A stretch of DNA of 64,000 nt from Rehmannia glutinosa. Taxonomy: Eukaryota > Streptophyta > Magnoliopsida > Lamiales > Orobanchaceae. Numbering within the stretch: the first letter of the stretch is position 1; each line of letters starts with the position of its first letter. The stretch is from positions 27,543,641-27,607,640 of the forward strand of contig CM071930.1 in assembly GCA_016081115.2 (NCBI GenBank), written 5' to 3'. This document shows positions 49,401-60,300 of this stretch, in pieces. Below the pieces are notes generated by a model, which did no database searches, had not been told where the DNA came from, and saw nothing but the letters and a program-made list of their open reading frames with translations. The translations under genes and the position numbers were made by a program.

Positions 49401-49766
49401 CCAAAAGTTAAATGTCTAGTTCCGCCCCTGCCATCCCCGACTAGCCCCGTCCAGGCTCCCCCTAGGCACTAGATCCTAGTGTGCCGCCTAGCGCCTAACG
49501 TCTTTTAGAACACTAGTTTTGTTGTAAAACCAACTTGGATATGGCTTTTAATCGTTTGTCATTTAAACCGTAGTGTTGTCAGACATTTAGTTATTGATTA
49601 CCAATCTTGTTTTTAACGATCGCTCTCTTATTGTGATTTCTATCATCCTTTAATTTTCTTTGCATTTCAGGAAAGAGAGATACCTGAGGATGATCCACGG
49701 TTGATGTTAGTTTCCAAAACTCGCAACAATCTTAAACTTAAAGTTGGGCCTGGAGGTGGACGATAG
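43415..49766 (+). CDS. Mitochondrial-type pentatricopeptide repeat (PPR) protein, 13 exons
   Basis: Predicted exons: 43415-43439, 43556-43691, 43848-44010, 44344-44409, 44515-44612, 44885-45002, 45123-45332, 46227-46303, 48041-48134, 48661-48726, 48841-48918, 49022-49123, 49671-49766. All introns are GT-AG and phases match, giving 1329 nt, 442 residues and a TAG stop. The N-terminus (MKLLRAFSGQNRAVVRAL) is basic and hydroxylated, like a mitochondrial presequence. PPR-like helical pairs lie at about residues 40-190 (for example VYDDMMLDGVKPERDTFHSL, NEMKSLGLVPD, YNYLISTCGKCKN, LLDEMKMYEVKP). The C-terminus is basic (LKLKVGPGGGR). It strongly recalls the conserved single-copy plant family of Arabidopsis At4g35850 in sequence and length (from memory). 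PPR proteins bind organellar RNA; the exact target is unknown. Intron 8 and intron 12 carry transposon insertions. The start was chosen because exon 1 supplies the presequence and the right phase. Confidence 0.88.
44150..44260. repeat. Small inverted repeat in PPR intron 3
   Basis: CCATGCTCCT-CCTGGAGCA at about 44151-44170 is mirrored by TGCTCCAGGAGCATGG near 44241-44257, about 70 bases apart. Each arm is also partly self-complementary. It may be a small MITE relic or simply a hairpin. Confidence 0.4.
46346..46820. mobile_element. Foldback MITE in PPR intron 8
   Basis: About 475 bp whose two halves are imperfect inverted copies: the left half (CACTTTGTCATCTA, CATCTAGAGCACC, TTGCCAGG, GCATGGCACGC) pairs with the right half (GCGTGCCATGC, CGGCAAAAAGTTCC, GGTGCTCTAGATG, GACAAAGTGC). 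Ends pair as ATTTC-AAAACGGGG and CCCCTTTCGAAAAT. No coding capacity. A clear TSD was not identified. Confidence 0.65.
47370..47810. other. Possible transposon-derived block in PPR intron 8
   Basis: Compositionally distinct from the T-rich intron around it, with GC-rich words (TTCCGGCCCCGGCTC, CGGGCCTCAAGCC, TTCGCACCCGCATCCG). It begins after a poly-T/TTTTTATTT tract. It resembles LTR or solo-LTR text, but I could not find matching ends. Confidence 0.3.
49180..49512. mobile_element. MITE with inverted ends in PPR intron 12
   Basis: The left end (TGTTCTAAAAATACCCGCC then TAGGCGCTAGGC) is the inverse of the right end (GCCTAGCGCCTAAC then GTCTTTTAGAACA). About 330 bp, with a GC-rich subterminal zone and an AT-rich core (49320-49400) holding a second short inverted pair (GGCGG.../...CCGCCCC). 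Non-coding. TSD not evident. Confidence 0.6.
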
Positions 49767-50891
49767 AAAGCAGATGAAAAAAGTTTTTGGATTAGCATTT
49801 ACCAAAATTAGTCATTGTTTTGTGCTATATTTATCGTCTTTTAATCGACAAATTTCATGTAGTTGAATGATATCTAGATCAAGTGCTTCATTGCTATTTA
49901 AATGGAGGAATGAAGATGCAGTAAAGCTGGATCTCATAGCGCTAACAAGTCAAAACCCAAAATCATTCACATTTTTTTGCCCATTTAGAACAAATCAAGC
50001 GTTGTATGCATTGTAATATATATTTATAATCAGAACTATAGTGATTAAGTCTTACCCTATTGAATTATAGCCCATGCAGTAATCCTTTTCAACAAATAGG
50101 TGGTTGGATGAACGGTAGCCGCCAATCATGAATTTTCAGAGAAATGGCTAAGAAAACCTTATAAATGGAGATGAAGTTTACCAGCCTTTTCCTCCCAACT
50201 TAACGAGAGGGGCAAACTGAACTATTTAGGACTTCAGGCAAGTCTTGGCAACATCGTTTAGCTAAAGGGAATATTTGGAATTTTAAAATTTAATTGAAGG
50301 TTATTTAACTAACCCCCGAAGCATATGAAGGTTGAATACATACCTTGGATGAGGAGATGAATCATCAAACTCTATTTTCTATTAGAAAATTCTGTTCCAA
50401 ATTTATTTTCTTTTTAATCAACCAAAAACTGACCCAAGTGTCAATTTTGAAAGTTTGGGTGAGGAACAAGAGTCGGGGTGGGGTTATTTGAGTTTTCCCA
50501 CCCTTATTATCCAAAGGCATACCCAGCCAAATGTATATCATCATAAACTCAGCCAGGAAATTGAATACACAAGGAAAACATATTACACAACACCAGAGAA
50601 CATTAAAGTAGGTGAAAGGCCGAAAGCAATTACATGATGGGAAATAGCCAAAAGAAACTATGTACAACAACACCAATCAAGTTTATCGCATATACCACCT
50701 GGGCTATCCGAGGTAGAAATTCTATATATCATAAGTCAGTTCATTTATAGAACTTGAACTGTACAATAATGTTTCACAATCTCTCAAGGTTTAATCGAAT
50801 CCAATTATGAGGCACAAAAAGTGAATCCAGAAATGATACTCCAATCACATCGTCCGGCCACCTTGAGAAACTTTGATTATTATACAATCAA
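49767..50891. other. Convergent 3' flanks of the PPR and Rab genes
   Basis: Contains the 3' UTRs of both genes. No coding feature supported. A run near 50690-50890 preceding the Rab stop, read on the minus strand, is its likely 3' UTR. Confidence 0.5.
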
Positions 50892-53597
50892 TCAGTTACA
50901 ACATCCACCACTTTGAGCAACTGCTCCATCTCTCCCTCCTCCTGGACCCTGAGTCCGTCCATAGCCAACTCTGATGCCCGACGACTGCAATTTCATATCA
51001 AATATATAAACCAACAAATATAGCTTCCTATTTTATTTTTAATATTTGTTTCAAAAATGCAAAGAACAGAAAGCAGAGGACAAGTATCTATCAGTTGCAC
51101 ACAGAAAGGTAATCATGAAACTAATTGCAGAAAACAAGTATCTGTTAATTACACAAAGAAATCTGTATGCCATTATAATATTTGGGGTGGCACTAGAAAG
51201 CTTTGGCATTGAATATTTCTGACTCTTTTAATGCGTCTCTCCAGCTCTATGAAACCACAAAGATATTTCAATGTCTAATATAATTTCTGCTTCACTGAAG
51301 CTCAAGATGCAAGTTAACCATATTATTAGCAAATAGCAGGCTTTTAGAAAATTAAAACAAAAGTGGACCAAATTATAGACAAGACGAGTAAATCAGCGCA
51401 TACAAGGTTACTTTATACTCATATTGAGGTAGCAATAATGCATTAAATGATCAAAATTGTCCTGTCATAGGAGCATGTCACAACCATGAACTCAGTTGCC
51501 AGAGGTTTACCTCATTGGAAACATCAAAGACTCCTTCCTGAATCCTCTGAAGTATCTTGGCGGAGGTCTTTGTGAATGCCTGCATTTAAGATTTCATTGA
51601 GAAAAACGAGATTGAGAAACACGACAATAATAGCTAATATTGGTATGGATAAAAGCTCTTTAGATTTTTGTTACAAATATAGTACCTCCTCAACATTTTG
51701 GGCTGTTCTTGCAGATGCCTCCAAGAATAGAAGTCCATTTTCTTTTGCAAATTGTTCCCCCTCCTCTTTGCTTACGGCTCTTCGGTGTGCAAGATCACTT
51801 TTGTTTCCTACAAGCATGATTGTCATATTTGGGTTTGCGTGCTGCCGAGCATCTTCGAGCCAGCTTGCGAGATGATTAAATGTCTCTCTCCTTGGAAACA
51901 TAAGACATTCCCAGTTTATGGAAAAAGCTAATTCATATAATATAAGACTTGACCACTAAGTAGAGAGTCAAAAAATGTTCGCCAACACGCTGTTAAAAAG
52001 TTCGAAGGCTTAGATCTTGGCCTCATGAAAGGCTTTTTCCTGACTCCAATCTACTGAAAGTTATATCAAAACATAAATGGCCCACATTTATGTTGATATT
52101 CCAATTTATCCTTGATAAGACAGAAACCCAGCAAAATTGTTTGGGCATGTTATAATTAAATAAAGCCTTTCAGCCAACAAAGATCATGCAGAGAGCAAAC
52201 TGTAGTATGCACTCGGTACAACAGGATGTGATTGTAAGCGTGTTCATGTGAATCATCTCCTAAAAGGAGGCCTGCCAGCTAAATATTAGAGACCTTTTGT
52301 GCACAAAAAACGCGAGAAAACAGGACAAAGAGCATAGATATTCCTCTACCTGGTGATGTCATATACCAGCAGTGCACCAGCTGCTCCTCTGTAATACGAT
52401 CTAGTGATGGACCTGAAGGACTCTTGGCCGGCCTAAAAGAAAAAGACAAATATAAGGTACACTTAAACGATTATATACGACTATATCTTTTTATGCCCAA
52501 AAGGTATAATCCCAATGATAAGGAGATACACGAAATGAAAATTGTTTATGTATGATTACAATAGAAACAAGAAGCGACACTGTTATAATTCTTCAAATGC
52601 AGATGAACCAATGAAGCATTGATATGGGTACGGGAGACGGGTACGACTCGATACGGGTACGAGAATACGGCATTTTTCGCAATTTCAAGGATACCGCCAC
52701 AACATATATTTAATTATATATTATTGAAAATATAGACATAATAAGTCAAATTTTTGAAAAAAAATTCAGTCTTTCAACCATAGAAAATAAATACTCAAAT
52801 CCCAAATATGTCGAATCCCATATACATACCAACAATAGAAAATCAATTTCTTTCCTTTTAAAACCATAAACATTTTTACTACTCACTAATCCACTACCCA
52901 CCCCTTCTCTCTCATTTATCCTAGTTTGTTTTTTCCTAAACATATTTGTATCCATATAGATACGTCCACAGTGTGTATCCGGTACATGTATGTCATCCTT
53001 CCAGAAATATCCATGTTTCATGTTCCTATAGATGAAGAGAGATGGGTCCATGGGCCCAGCACAAAGTGGGGTTTAGCAACCCAAATCAAATCAACTTTTG
53101 GTTGTTAGGGCACAATCTAAGATTAATTAACTAAAAATCTGTTCTTCTACAATCATTGTTTCAAAAGTTTTGCCAAATTATCCCCAACAACAAGACATAA
53201 TCGCAGTAAATACCAAACAATCACACGCAATTAAGCATAAGAAACAAAGTAACATAACTAAATTGAAATAGAAAACAAGCTCAGCGAATTACAGTGTCCC
53301 AAATCTGAAGCTTAATCGGCCTGCCGTCGATAGTAACCATCCGAGCACCGAATTCAACTCCGATTGTGAGATCATGCACCGGCTGAAACCTCTTATCGGT
53401 AAATTGCAAAAGCAAACACGATTTCCCCACACCTACAAACAACACTCCGGATTATTACAAACAACGCCAAAATTAGAACACGTAAACGAGTAGCAACTAG
53501 GGCTTCAAAGTTCAGAAAACTTAAAGAGGGAATAGGGTTTTCTTTCTCTACCTGTATCTCCGATGATTATGTATTTGAAGAGGTAGTCGTACGACAT
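50892..53597 (-). CDS. RABB1b: Rab2/RABB1-type small GTPase, 6 exons
   Basis: Minus-strand exons 53597-53552, 53432-53293, 52432-52350, 51890-51686, 51579-51511, 50984-50892. Phases agree and give 211 residues plus TGA. Starts MSYDYLFKYIIIGDTG. P-loop GDTGVGKS spans exons 1-2, the effector region has DLTIGVEFGARMV, the switch II motif WDTAGQE spans exons 2-3, and NKSD (base binding) and SAR lie in exon 4. The C-terminus SGGCCN carries two cysteines for geranylgeranylation. Length and sequence are those of plant Rab2, which cycles GTP/GDP on ER-Golgi and Golgi membranes. RABB1b rather than RABB1a/c is suggested by its neighbour: from memory, the Arabidopsis PPR At4g35850 adjoins At4g35860 (RABB1b). 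The upstream region has a (TA)n tract at 53700-53716. Confidence 0.93.
52620..53110. other. Possible transposon remnant in Rab intron 2
   Basis: Repeated words GGTACGG / GACGGGTACG / GATACGGGTACG at 52627-52675 and the inverse-looking GATACGTCC...GTATCCGGTACATG near 52960-52990. This suggests a TIR-type element of about 400-480 bp. Boundaries are uncertain and it is non-coding. Confidence 0.3.
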
Positions 53598-53699
53598 TCT
53601 TCACCAAATACGACGTCGTTCGCAACGATGGAGGAGAAGCGTGTTCCTCTGTGCCTCTCTTTCTGTGTATACGCCAAGGAAAGAATAGCACGCACGCGT

Positions 53700-53717
53700 A
53701 TATATATATATATATAC
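53700..53717. repeat. (TA)n microsatellite upstream of the Rab gene
   Basis: About nine TA units flanked by CGCGTA and CGTTAA, about 100 bp upstream of the Rab ATG on its 5' side. Confidence 0.7.
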
Positions 53718-53849
53718 GTTAACTTGCGCTCGTATGTATTTATATATGTATGCATATAAATAATACGAGAGGGAAAAGGATTGGATAATAAAAACAATTT
53801 GTTTGTTGTAATGGTCGGAGATATATTTGCCGACATATCTTTAATTTTA

Positions 53850-54680
53850 GGGCAGCGCTATCAACACCCTCAATTCTTATCAATATACCCTTCTTCTTAA
53901 TATACACCCACCTATCTTTTAAAAAAAAATATTTACTTAATATACCCCCATTGTTCCCCCATTTACCCTTCCCCTAATTAAACCTAATTATATCCCCAAA
54001 ATATAAACACATCCAACATATACGCTTATACACACCCGGTGCCATGGGAGGGAAAAAAAAAAGAGGAAAACTGAACTACTAAGTTATGTGTCATCCATTT
54101 GATGGCCACATTCTTGAGTAAGACTGATTTGTCTATTTATTACATAGAAAATGGGTCCTTGCAATATAGATCAGACGTGGAATTAGATATTTCAAGCAGA
54201 GATGCATATGGTGATTTTAAGAGGAAGCAAGTTGAAGTTGCCTCATAACCATATTATCCAAACAAATTAAGAAAAAACGATCAAAACAACCAAGATTAAA
54301 CTCCAACTACAAGGCGTAGTTCTCAGTGATGATAATTTTTACTGAGTTTTTTCCTTCTTTTTTGGCACTTATAGTTGCCTTATGGCAATTAACTTTGTAT
54401 TTCATTTTTCACTTATATTGATTATTCAATTCTCGATAATTCAAAAAAAAAAAAGGAAAAACAATCCATACACAACAGCTGCGAAGAACAGAGAAAAAAA
54501 ATGCCCGACCAGCAAACACACCCAATTCTTATTTCTCCGTAGGGTTGAAAAATGTGGGTGTTGTCCTTCAAAAAAAATGTGGGTGCTAAAGGGCATTTTA
54601 GACTTTTTAATTAATGGTATTTTTATAATTAAAAATTGGGGGTGTATTGATAGGTTTTGGGGGTGTTAATAGCGCTCCCC
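53850..54680. mobile_element. Mutator-like non-autonomous element with 9-bp TSD
   Basis: Ends are inverted: GGGCAGCGCTATCAACACCC at the left; at the right the complement of GGGGAGCGCTATTAACACCC. Both flanks carry TTAATTTTA (53841-53849 and 54681-54689). A 9-bp duplication with a long GC-containing TIR is typical of MULEs. The 831 bp interior has no transposase. Bases 54100-54300 are unlike the rest and could be captured DNA. A short direct repeat AAAAATGTGGGTG occurs at 54550 and 54577. Confidence 0.78.
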
Positions 54681-54779
54681 TTAATTTTATTTATCTATAT
54701 TTTCTTTTTCAAAAAACTCTTGTCAGACTGTCTAACTAAGGTGGACACATTAGACGGATCCGCTCGCTTGGACCCTGGC

Positions 54780-55440
54780 AATTCCGTAATATTAGCAGTG
54801 GTGTTTTAGTAGTTTTCAGGGACCACCGGTATTAACAGTCATTCTGAAAAATATTAGACGTCATTCTAAAAAGTATTAGCAATTCTTCTTAAATGTATTA
54901 GTAGTTCCCTGAAGAGTATTTTATTATTTCTCCTGAATATACTCCGAAATGTATTAGCAGTCCCTCAAAAAAGTATTAGTAGTTCCCTTGAGAGTATTTT
55001 AGTAGTTTCCCTAAATATAATTAAAAAATTTCTCCCGAAATGTATTAACAGTCCTTCTGAAAAGTATTAGTCGTCCTTCTAAAAAGTATTAACAATTCTT
55101 CTGAAATGTATCAGTAGTTCCCTGAAGAGTATCTTAGTATTTCTCCTGAATATACTCCTGAAATGTATTAACAGTCCCTCAACAAAGTATTAGTAGTTCC
55201 TCGAAAAAGTATAGTAGTTCCCTAGAGAGTATTTTAGTATTTTTCCTTAATATAATTAAATTTTCTCCCGAAATGTATTAGATGTCCCTTGAAAAAGTAT
55301 TAGTGGTTTCTCGAAAAAGTATTAGTAATTTGTTAGAAAGTATTTTAGTAGTGCTCCTGCAAAGTATTAGTTTTCTTATAAAATGTATTAGTATTTCTCC
55401 ATAAAAGTATTAGCTGATATTAATACTTGTATCATTTAGT
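54780..55440. repeat. Degenerate minisatellite built on GTATTAGTAGTTC-like words
   Basis: The words AAAGTATTAGTAGTTCC, GAGTATTTTAGTA and GAAATGTATTAACAGTCC recur many times in varying order, forming higher-order units of roughly 150-190 bp. No reading frame persists. All of it lies inside the TGTCAGAC-ended element. Confidence 0.75.
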
Positions 55441-55516
55441 GATTCGTCTTCAAATACTCTGCTAATGCAATATTAACGTTATTGTTTCTTTTTTCTTTTC
55501 CCCCATTAATTTGCAG

Positions 55517-55966
55517 ATAGATATAACTTCTATTTTGGGGGACGCAATCATTTACCTGAAACACCTCCAAGAAAAAGTGAAGAAATTGGAGGAAAAAGCG
55601 ACGAAGCACACAATGGAATAAGTGGTTTTTTGTTTTGTTCTGTTACTGCTTGTCTCTTGATATACTTGTCCCTCAATACTAAAAATAATCAAAATATTCA
55701 TGAAATTACCAGTATAGGATGCATCCGGAGATATGTCGGAGATATGTTTTCCTTCTTCGCATTTCTATGATGGCAAGTTGTAGAATGGAGAACAGATGTC
55801 TGGCAAAACTGCATCCTTCCACGAGACTTGGTGCCTATTTTTGATATTATTGATGGGCAGGAGCTTCGTGGTAAGAACGCAGCGTCATTGTCCCTGTACA
55901 ATGAGTCTGAGGGGTGAAGTGGAGAAGCTCAATCTGGTTGTCGTCAACATTAATGTCGTACCATTT
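55517..55966 (+). pseudogene. bHLH transcription factor gene relic
   Basis: After TTTGCAG (an apparent retained splice acceptor) bases 55517-55621 read IDITSILGDAIIYLKHLQEK then VKKLEEKATKHTME and a stop. This matches helix 2 and leucine-rich continuation of plant bHLH proteins of the subgroup with SILGDAI-YLK-LQE-VK-LEE. About 290 bases on, GEVEKLNLVVVNINVVPF (55910-55966) matches the C-terminal ACT-like end of the same family. The basic region, helix 1 and the linking exon are missing or scrambled, so it encodes no functional factor. It resembles Arabidopsis bHLH18/19/20/25 proteins (from memory). Confidence 0.65.
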
Positions 55967-56059
55967 TTCTTATTTTTTCGCGGATTCGGGTCAGGTCTGC
56001 GAGATGTGTAGGATATTTAGACCCGTCTAATGGATCTAGATCCGTTAGACGGTCTGACA

Positions 56060-57160
56060 GTATACTAGCTCTTTCTTTTTAAATGTCTTCGACACATCTA
56101 AATTCTAAGGTTGATCTACACATATTGTTTAGTCAATGTACTAAATTTATTTATCTACAATCTTATTTAGAGAAAAGAAGAATTGAGCCTCATATAATGA
56201 ATTGAGCCTCTAGGGCATAGTGCGATGAGCTGGGCCTCGTGGACTTTTTTGTTAGCTTAGCTCAATTGATAAATTTTATGGGCAAATAATTAATTAAGGA
56301 GAATTAAATATAGATAAATAATTAAATATTTAAAAAATTATGATTTTACCCCTCATTAGTCGGGATTTATGAATTTTATTTCTAATGCTTATCTCCTGCG
56401 TGTTAAATCGATAGAATGTTGAATGTACTGATCAATTTGTTTTTCTAATATAATCCTACAATTATATATGCATTTGTAATTCATTCACACAATCTTTGTT
56501 AGCAAATATGGGTTAAAATATAAATCACATATTTTCACATATAAAATGGATCGAATATACCTCTATTTGTAGCGGAACTATCGATCTATATAGTCAGGAT
56601 TAAGTCCGTCTATAAGTCTTCTTTTGATTCATAATTAAGCCCGTCTACAAAGCTTCTTTGACTGAATCGTGAATAACGAACAAACCCCATGATTGGTTAA
56701 ACCACGAGCAAACCACGAACAAGATCATGAACCATCTTTCTCATTTTAGTTATATAACTATGAGATAGGGGTAAAAATAGACTAAGCCAAGCCGGACTCT
56801 GAGTTGGAAGGTATGTGCTTGCTTTATTAAGTTTAGGCCTAAGACTTCCCTATTATTTGTAATAGGCTTTTTTCATAGGCTCAGTCTCACCTTTTTAAGT
56901 AAAAATGTCAAATATGGGCTTATTTAAAGCATGTTTAAGTCTATCAAAGTCAATTCCAACAAAAAATTAATTGTAAACTAGAAAAAGCACATGACAATCT
57001 CACCATAGTCAATACAAGATTCATGATGGAAAAAATAAAATGCACATGACAATAAAATTCATTACGCTACATCTCCAAAGTACATAAATATGATGATACA
57101 ATATCAATAAGTCCATAATATCCAATTAAGTGTTTGATTAGTGTTATTATATTATATTTA
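56060..57160. other. AT-rich intergenic sequence
   Basis: No supported gene. TTAGACGG words stop at 56059. The remainder is AT-rich with no recognised structure up to the Helitron end. Confidence 0.5.
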
Positions 57161-57186
57161 CTAGTATTTTACCCGTGCGATGCACG
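57161..57186 (-). terminator. Helitron 3' terminal hairpin and CTAG end
   Basis: CTCGTGCATCGCACGGG followed by TAAAATACTAG on the minus strand: a 5-bp GC-rich stem with a 3-base loop, then CTAG. This is the replication-termination structure characteristic of plant Helitrons. Confidence 0.85.
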
Positions 57187-57320
57187 AGAGTATGTTCGGA
57201 GTGTGGTGTTGCTATATAAATTGAATATCAATAAATATATAATCTATATAATCTATATATAATGTAACAGAATACAAAATTTTTATATAAAAAAAGAGAA
57301 TTACATTTGCACAAAAAAAA

Positions 57321-60300
57321 TTACAAATTTTGAAAAACTTCTTTGTATACAACATTAGTTTGTTTGTTGTTTGACGCATTGTCGCCCCAAACTAATATTT
57401 TCAGTCCCTTACAGTTGGTAACTCGAGAAACTACGACATATAATTGGTCATGACTGAAAACTAGATTCTTGAGATATAGGCCGACATTCGAGAGAGATTG
57501 TCATTGGCTTTTGTTTATCGTCATGGCATACGACACGATCAAAGAAAACTGCCTTCGCTGGAACTTGAAGGGAATCCTAAGGTCAGATGGGGTAAGAGTC
57601 ATTCGCGGAATCAACACTTTATGACCTGCATTGGCTCCGATGAGAATCTTGGATTCAAGCACATGTTTACCGAGCCTTGTAACAACCAATCTTGTGCCAT
57701 TACACAAACCAATTGAATGGTCTATATTTCTCAGGAGCATAACAGGAGTCCCAACCTTCAAATGAATTTCATGATTAGGAACTCCGGAACATCTTATCCC
57801 ATTTAAGAATTCTGTTGTGTGCAGATCATGTAAAAAATCAACATTTGCATCCGATTTGCAAGTGCTATCCGAACTCAAATAAGTATGACCTTTTGATGTG
57901 TTCAAAAAGGTCATATATTGATTTATCGACCCAACAACATCGAGAGTAGGTGCCAAAATAGCTCTTTCCTTCAGATAAGTTGGATCCTCGATTGCATCTT
58001 TAAACATAGGATAAGTTCTTTCGATGATAGTTGAAATCGGATCACCGTTTGATTCGAGCAAAATATCTTCAGGCATGTCAATAGTGGCAGAACCGTCATT
58101 TTCTCCTCCAAGTGTCCATCTCCAATATTTGCAATCCATTCAGAAAACTTCACCAAATCCGCATAATCATCGTTTTCACCTAGTCTTTGAAGCCGCATGT
58201 TCTTAGTTAGTCTAAGAACAGTACAATGTCTCCACAAATGCGAAGAATTTATCGTGGCATTGACGATATCATGCCGGCTTCCCTTGGGTACGTCTGGCAA
58301 TATCTGTATGAAATCTCTACCAAACACGACCGTTTTGCCTCCAAATGGGATATGCTGACTTCCTGGTTTGACTGTCTCCATAATATCTTTTATAGTTGTG
58401 TCCACTACCTCAAAGCAATGCTTGTGCATCATTGGAGCTTCGTCCCATATTATTAGTTTACTACGCACAATCAATTGAACAAGTGGACCACCAATTTTGA
58501 TTTCACAGCTTGATCCTTCATGTGGATTTATGGGAATAACAAATCGAGAATGTGTAGTCCTCCCACCGGGCAACAGAAGAGGCACTATTCCGCTTGACGC
58601 CACGTTAAGTACAATTTGTCCTTTTGATCTCAACCCCGAAGATAATGCCCTCCACAAATAGATTTTATCCGTACCACCGTATCCATATACAAAGAAAATA
58701 CGACCTCTATTTGATTGAACCGCACCCATGATTTCAGAAAACACGTGGTGTTGCTCATCAGTAAGGTTTGAAAGAAAATCTTTATGCTCTGCGGCTAAGG
58801 CCTTACGATCGTATCGTAACTCATCGTAAACCAATTTGTTTTGGATAAATTCAACATTGTCAATGTTTGGAATGGCATCGTACAAAACTCACGTAGACTC
58901 CTGCCCCGGCTGCGCAATAACTTTTTAATTTCCGACAGGGCAAGATTCTTAATTTCATTCTCACTTAGAACCAGATCTATCAAAAGAAAAAAAAAAGTTA
59001 AAATCACAATAAATAATTTAATTCTTATTATTATATTCAAAAAAAGTGAAGAAAGAATATAAATAGATTTATATAAAGTATAATATATAATATGTAATGT
59101 AATAACTTGGTGTTGAAAAAGAATGCGCCGTCTATATAAAATATCGTTCGAAAGAAGTTCCCAGCATTTATCCCACACTTCCTCAGGTATGCTCAAAGAA
59201 TCTGGAGACAATAATGATGCAAACAAACTCCTGATAGTCTCTGCAGATGCCCAATGACTCACTTCAATGATGCCATCAGTATAATCTTTATCGTCTTCTA
59301 ACAAACCCAGAGCATAGCAGGCCTCACAATAAGAATTATGTTGCACACCCTGTACCTTTCTAAAATCAGCATGACACATAGCACCACGCACAACATTGAT
59401 AAGGCATCTCAGATAATACATGTCACTGGATCCTGGAGGAACATATAAAATACGCCCTATAGTATATCCCGACTTTCTCGGCTCCCACTTCTTCAATTGT
59501 GATTTCCATGTGAATATTGTAGGAGCTTCAGCATAGGTCAATTCTCTGGCTTTAGATAAATTTTATTAGTTTCCATCCAAGCCAAAAACATGCTTTCTCT
59601 GACAGTGTTTCTCTTAAGAACATCGTCTATTCTTTCAGAATAATGAAATATTACACTTTGTTCGTTCTTGGGATGGAAACTAAGACGTTCAATGGGAGGA
59701 TATTTATATTGAATTTTATATCCCAGTAATCTCCATGCTACCTCACACACTGAAACATATCTGCAATCGTAATACATGCTCACTTCATCTACAGCTTTCC
59801 CTGATTCTTCATCACCACTACTATGATAGAATAATGCAGTCACCCGATCATGTCCCTTATTGACATATTTGAACAAATACTTGATAGATCTAAATTGATT
59901 ACACCATTCTACATTAACGTGGGCACCATATTTAAGTAGCAATCGACGATTATGCGGCACGACGTATCTGTTATCAAGAGGAACACAATTTTTCTCAACA
60001 ACCATGCCATTATCTCTACGCCGATAACGTGGATAACCTTTTTCATCAATACATGTGGCATCCACAAAAAATTTTAGGAAAATGTTTCGTGCAACGACCA
60101 TCAGCCATGCACAGAGAAATTTTCCTTACTTCGCCACACGGACCATGAATCATAAAATCTTTAACTACCACAAAATAGCACGGATCATCGGCTTCGTCTG
60201 GTATCTCCGCCGATATAATTCTATCTATATCATCCGTAGTTGGATATTTATCTTCTTTGGCCAGAAAAAGAAGAATATGAGCATGAGGGAGCCCACGTTT

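Larger units (their letters stand above)
54721..56059. mobile_element. TIR element carrying a bHLH gene relic (Pack-type candidate)
   Basis: Left end TGTCAGACTGTCTAAC and, about 30 bases in, ATTAGACGGATCC. The right end, read on the other strand, is TGTCAGACCGTCTAACGG followed by CCATTAGACGGG. These imperfect inverted ends enclose 1.34 kb with a degenerate minisatellite and two bHLH-coding remnants. No clean target duplication was found, so the superfamily is open (a Mutator-like element capturing host sequence is one option). Confidence 0.55.

Noticed and set aside
49180..49512. Alternative exon in PPR intron 12 with GC-rich coding potential
   Set aside because: The region is bounded by inverted ends and the exons on both sides are in phase without it.
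53700..53717. (TA)n tract as the Rab TATA box
   Set aside because: It is a microsatellite rather than a positioned TATA box; the start site cannot be decided from sequence alone.
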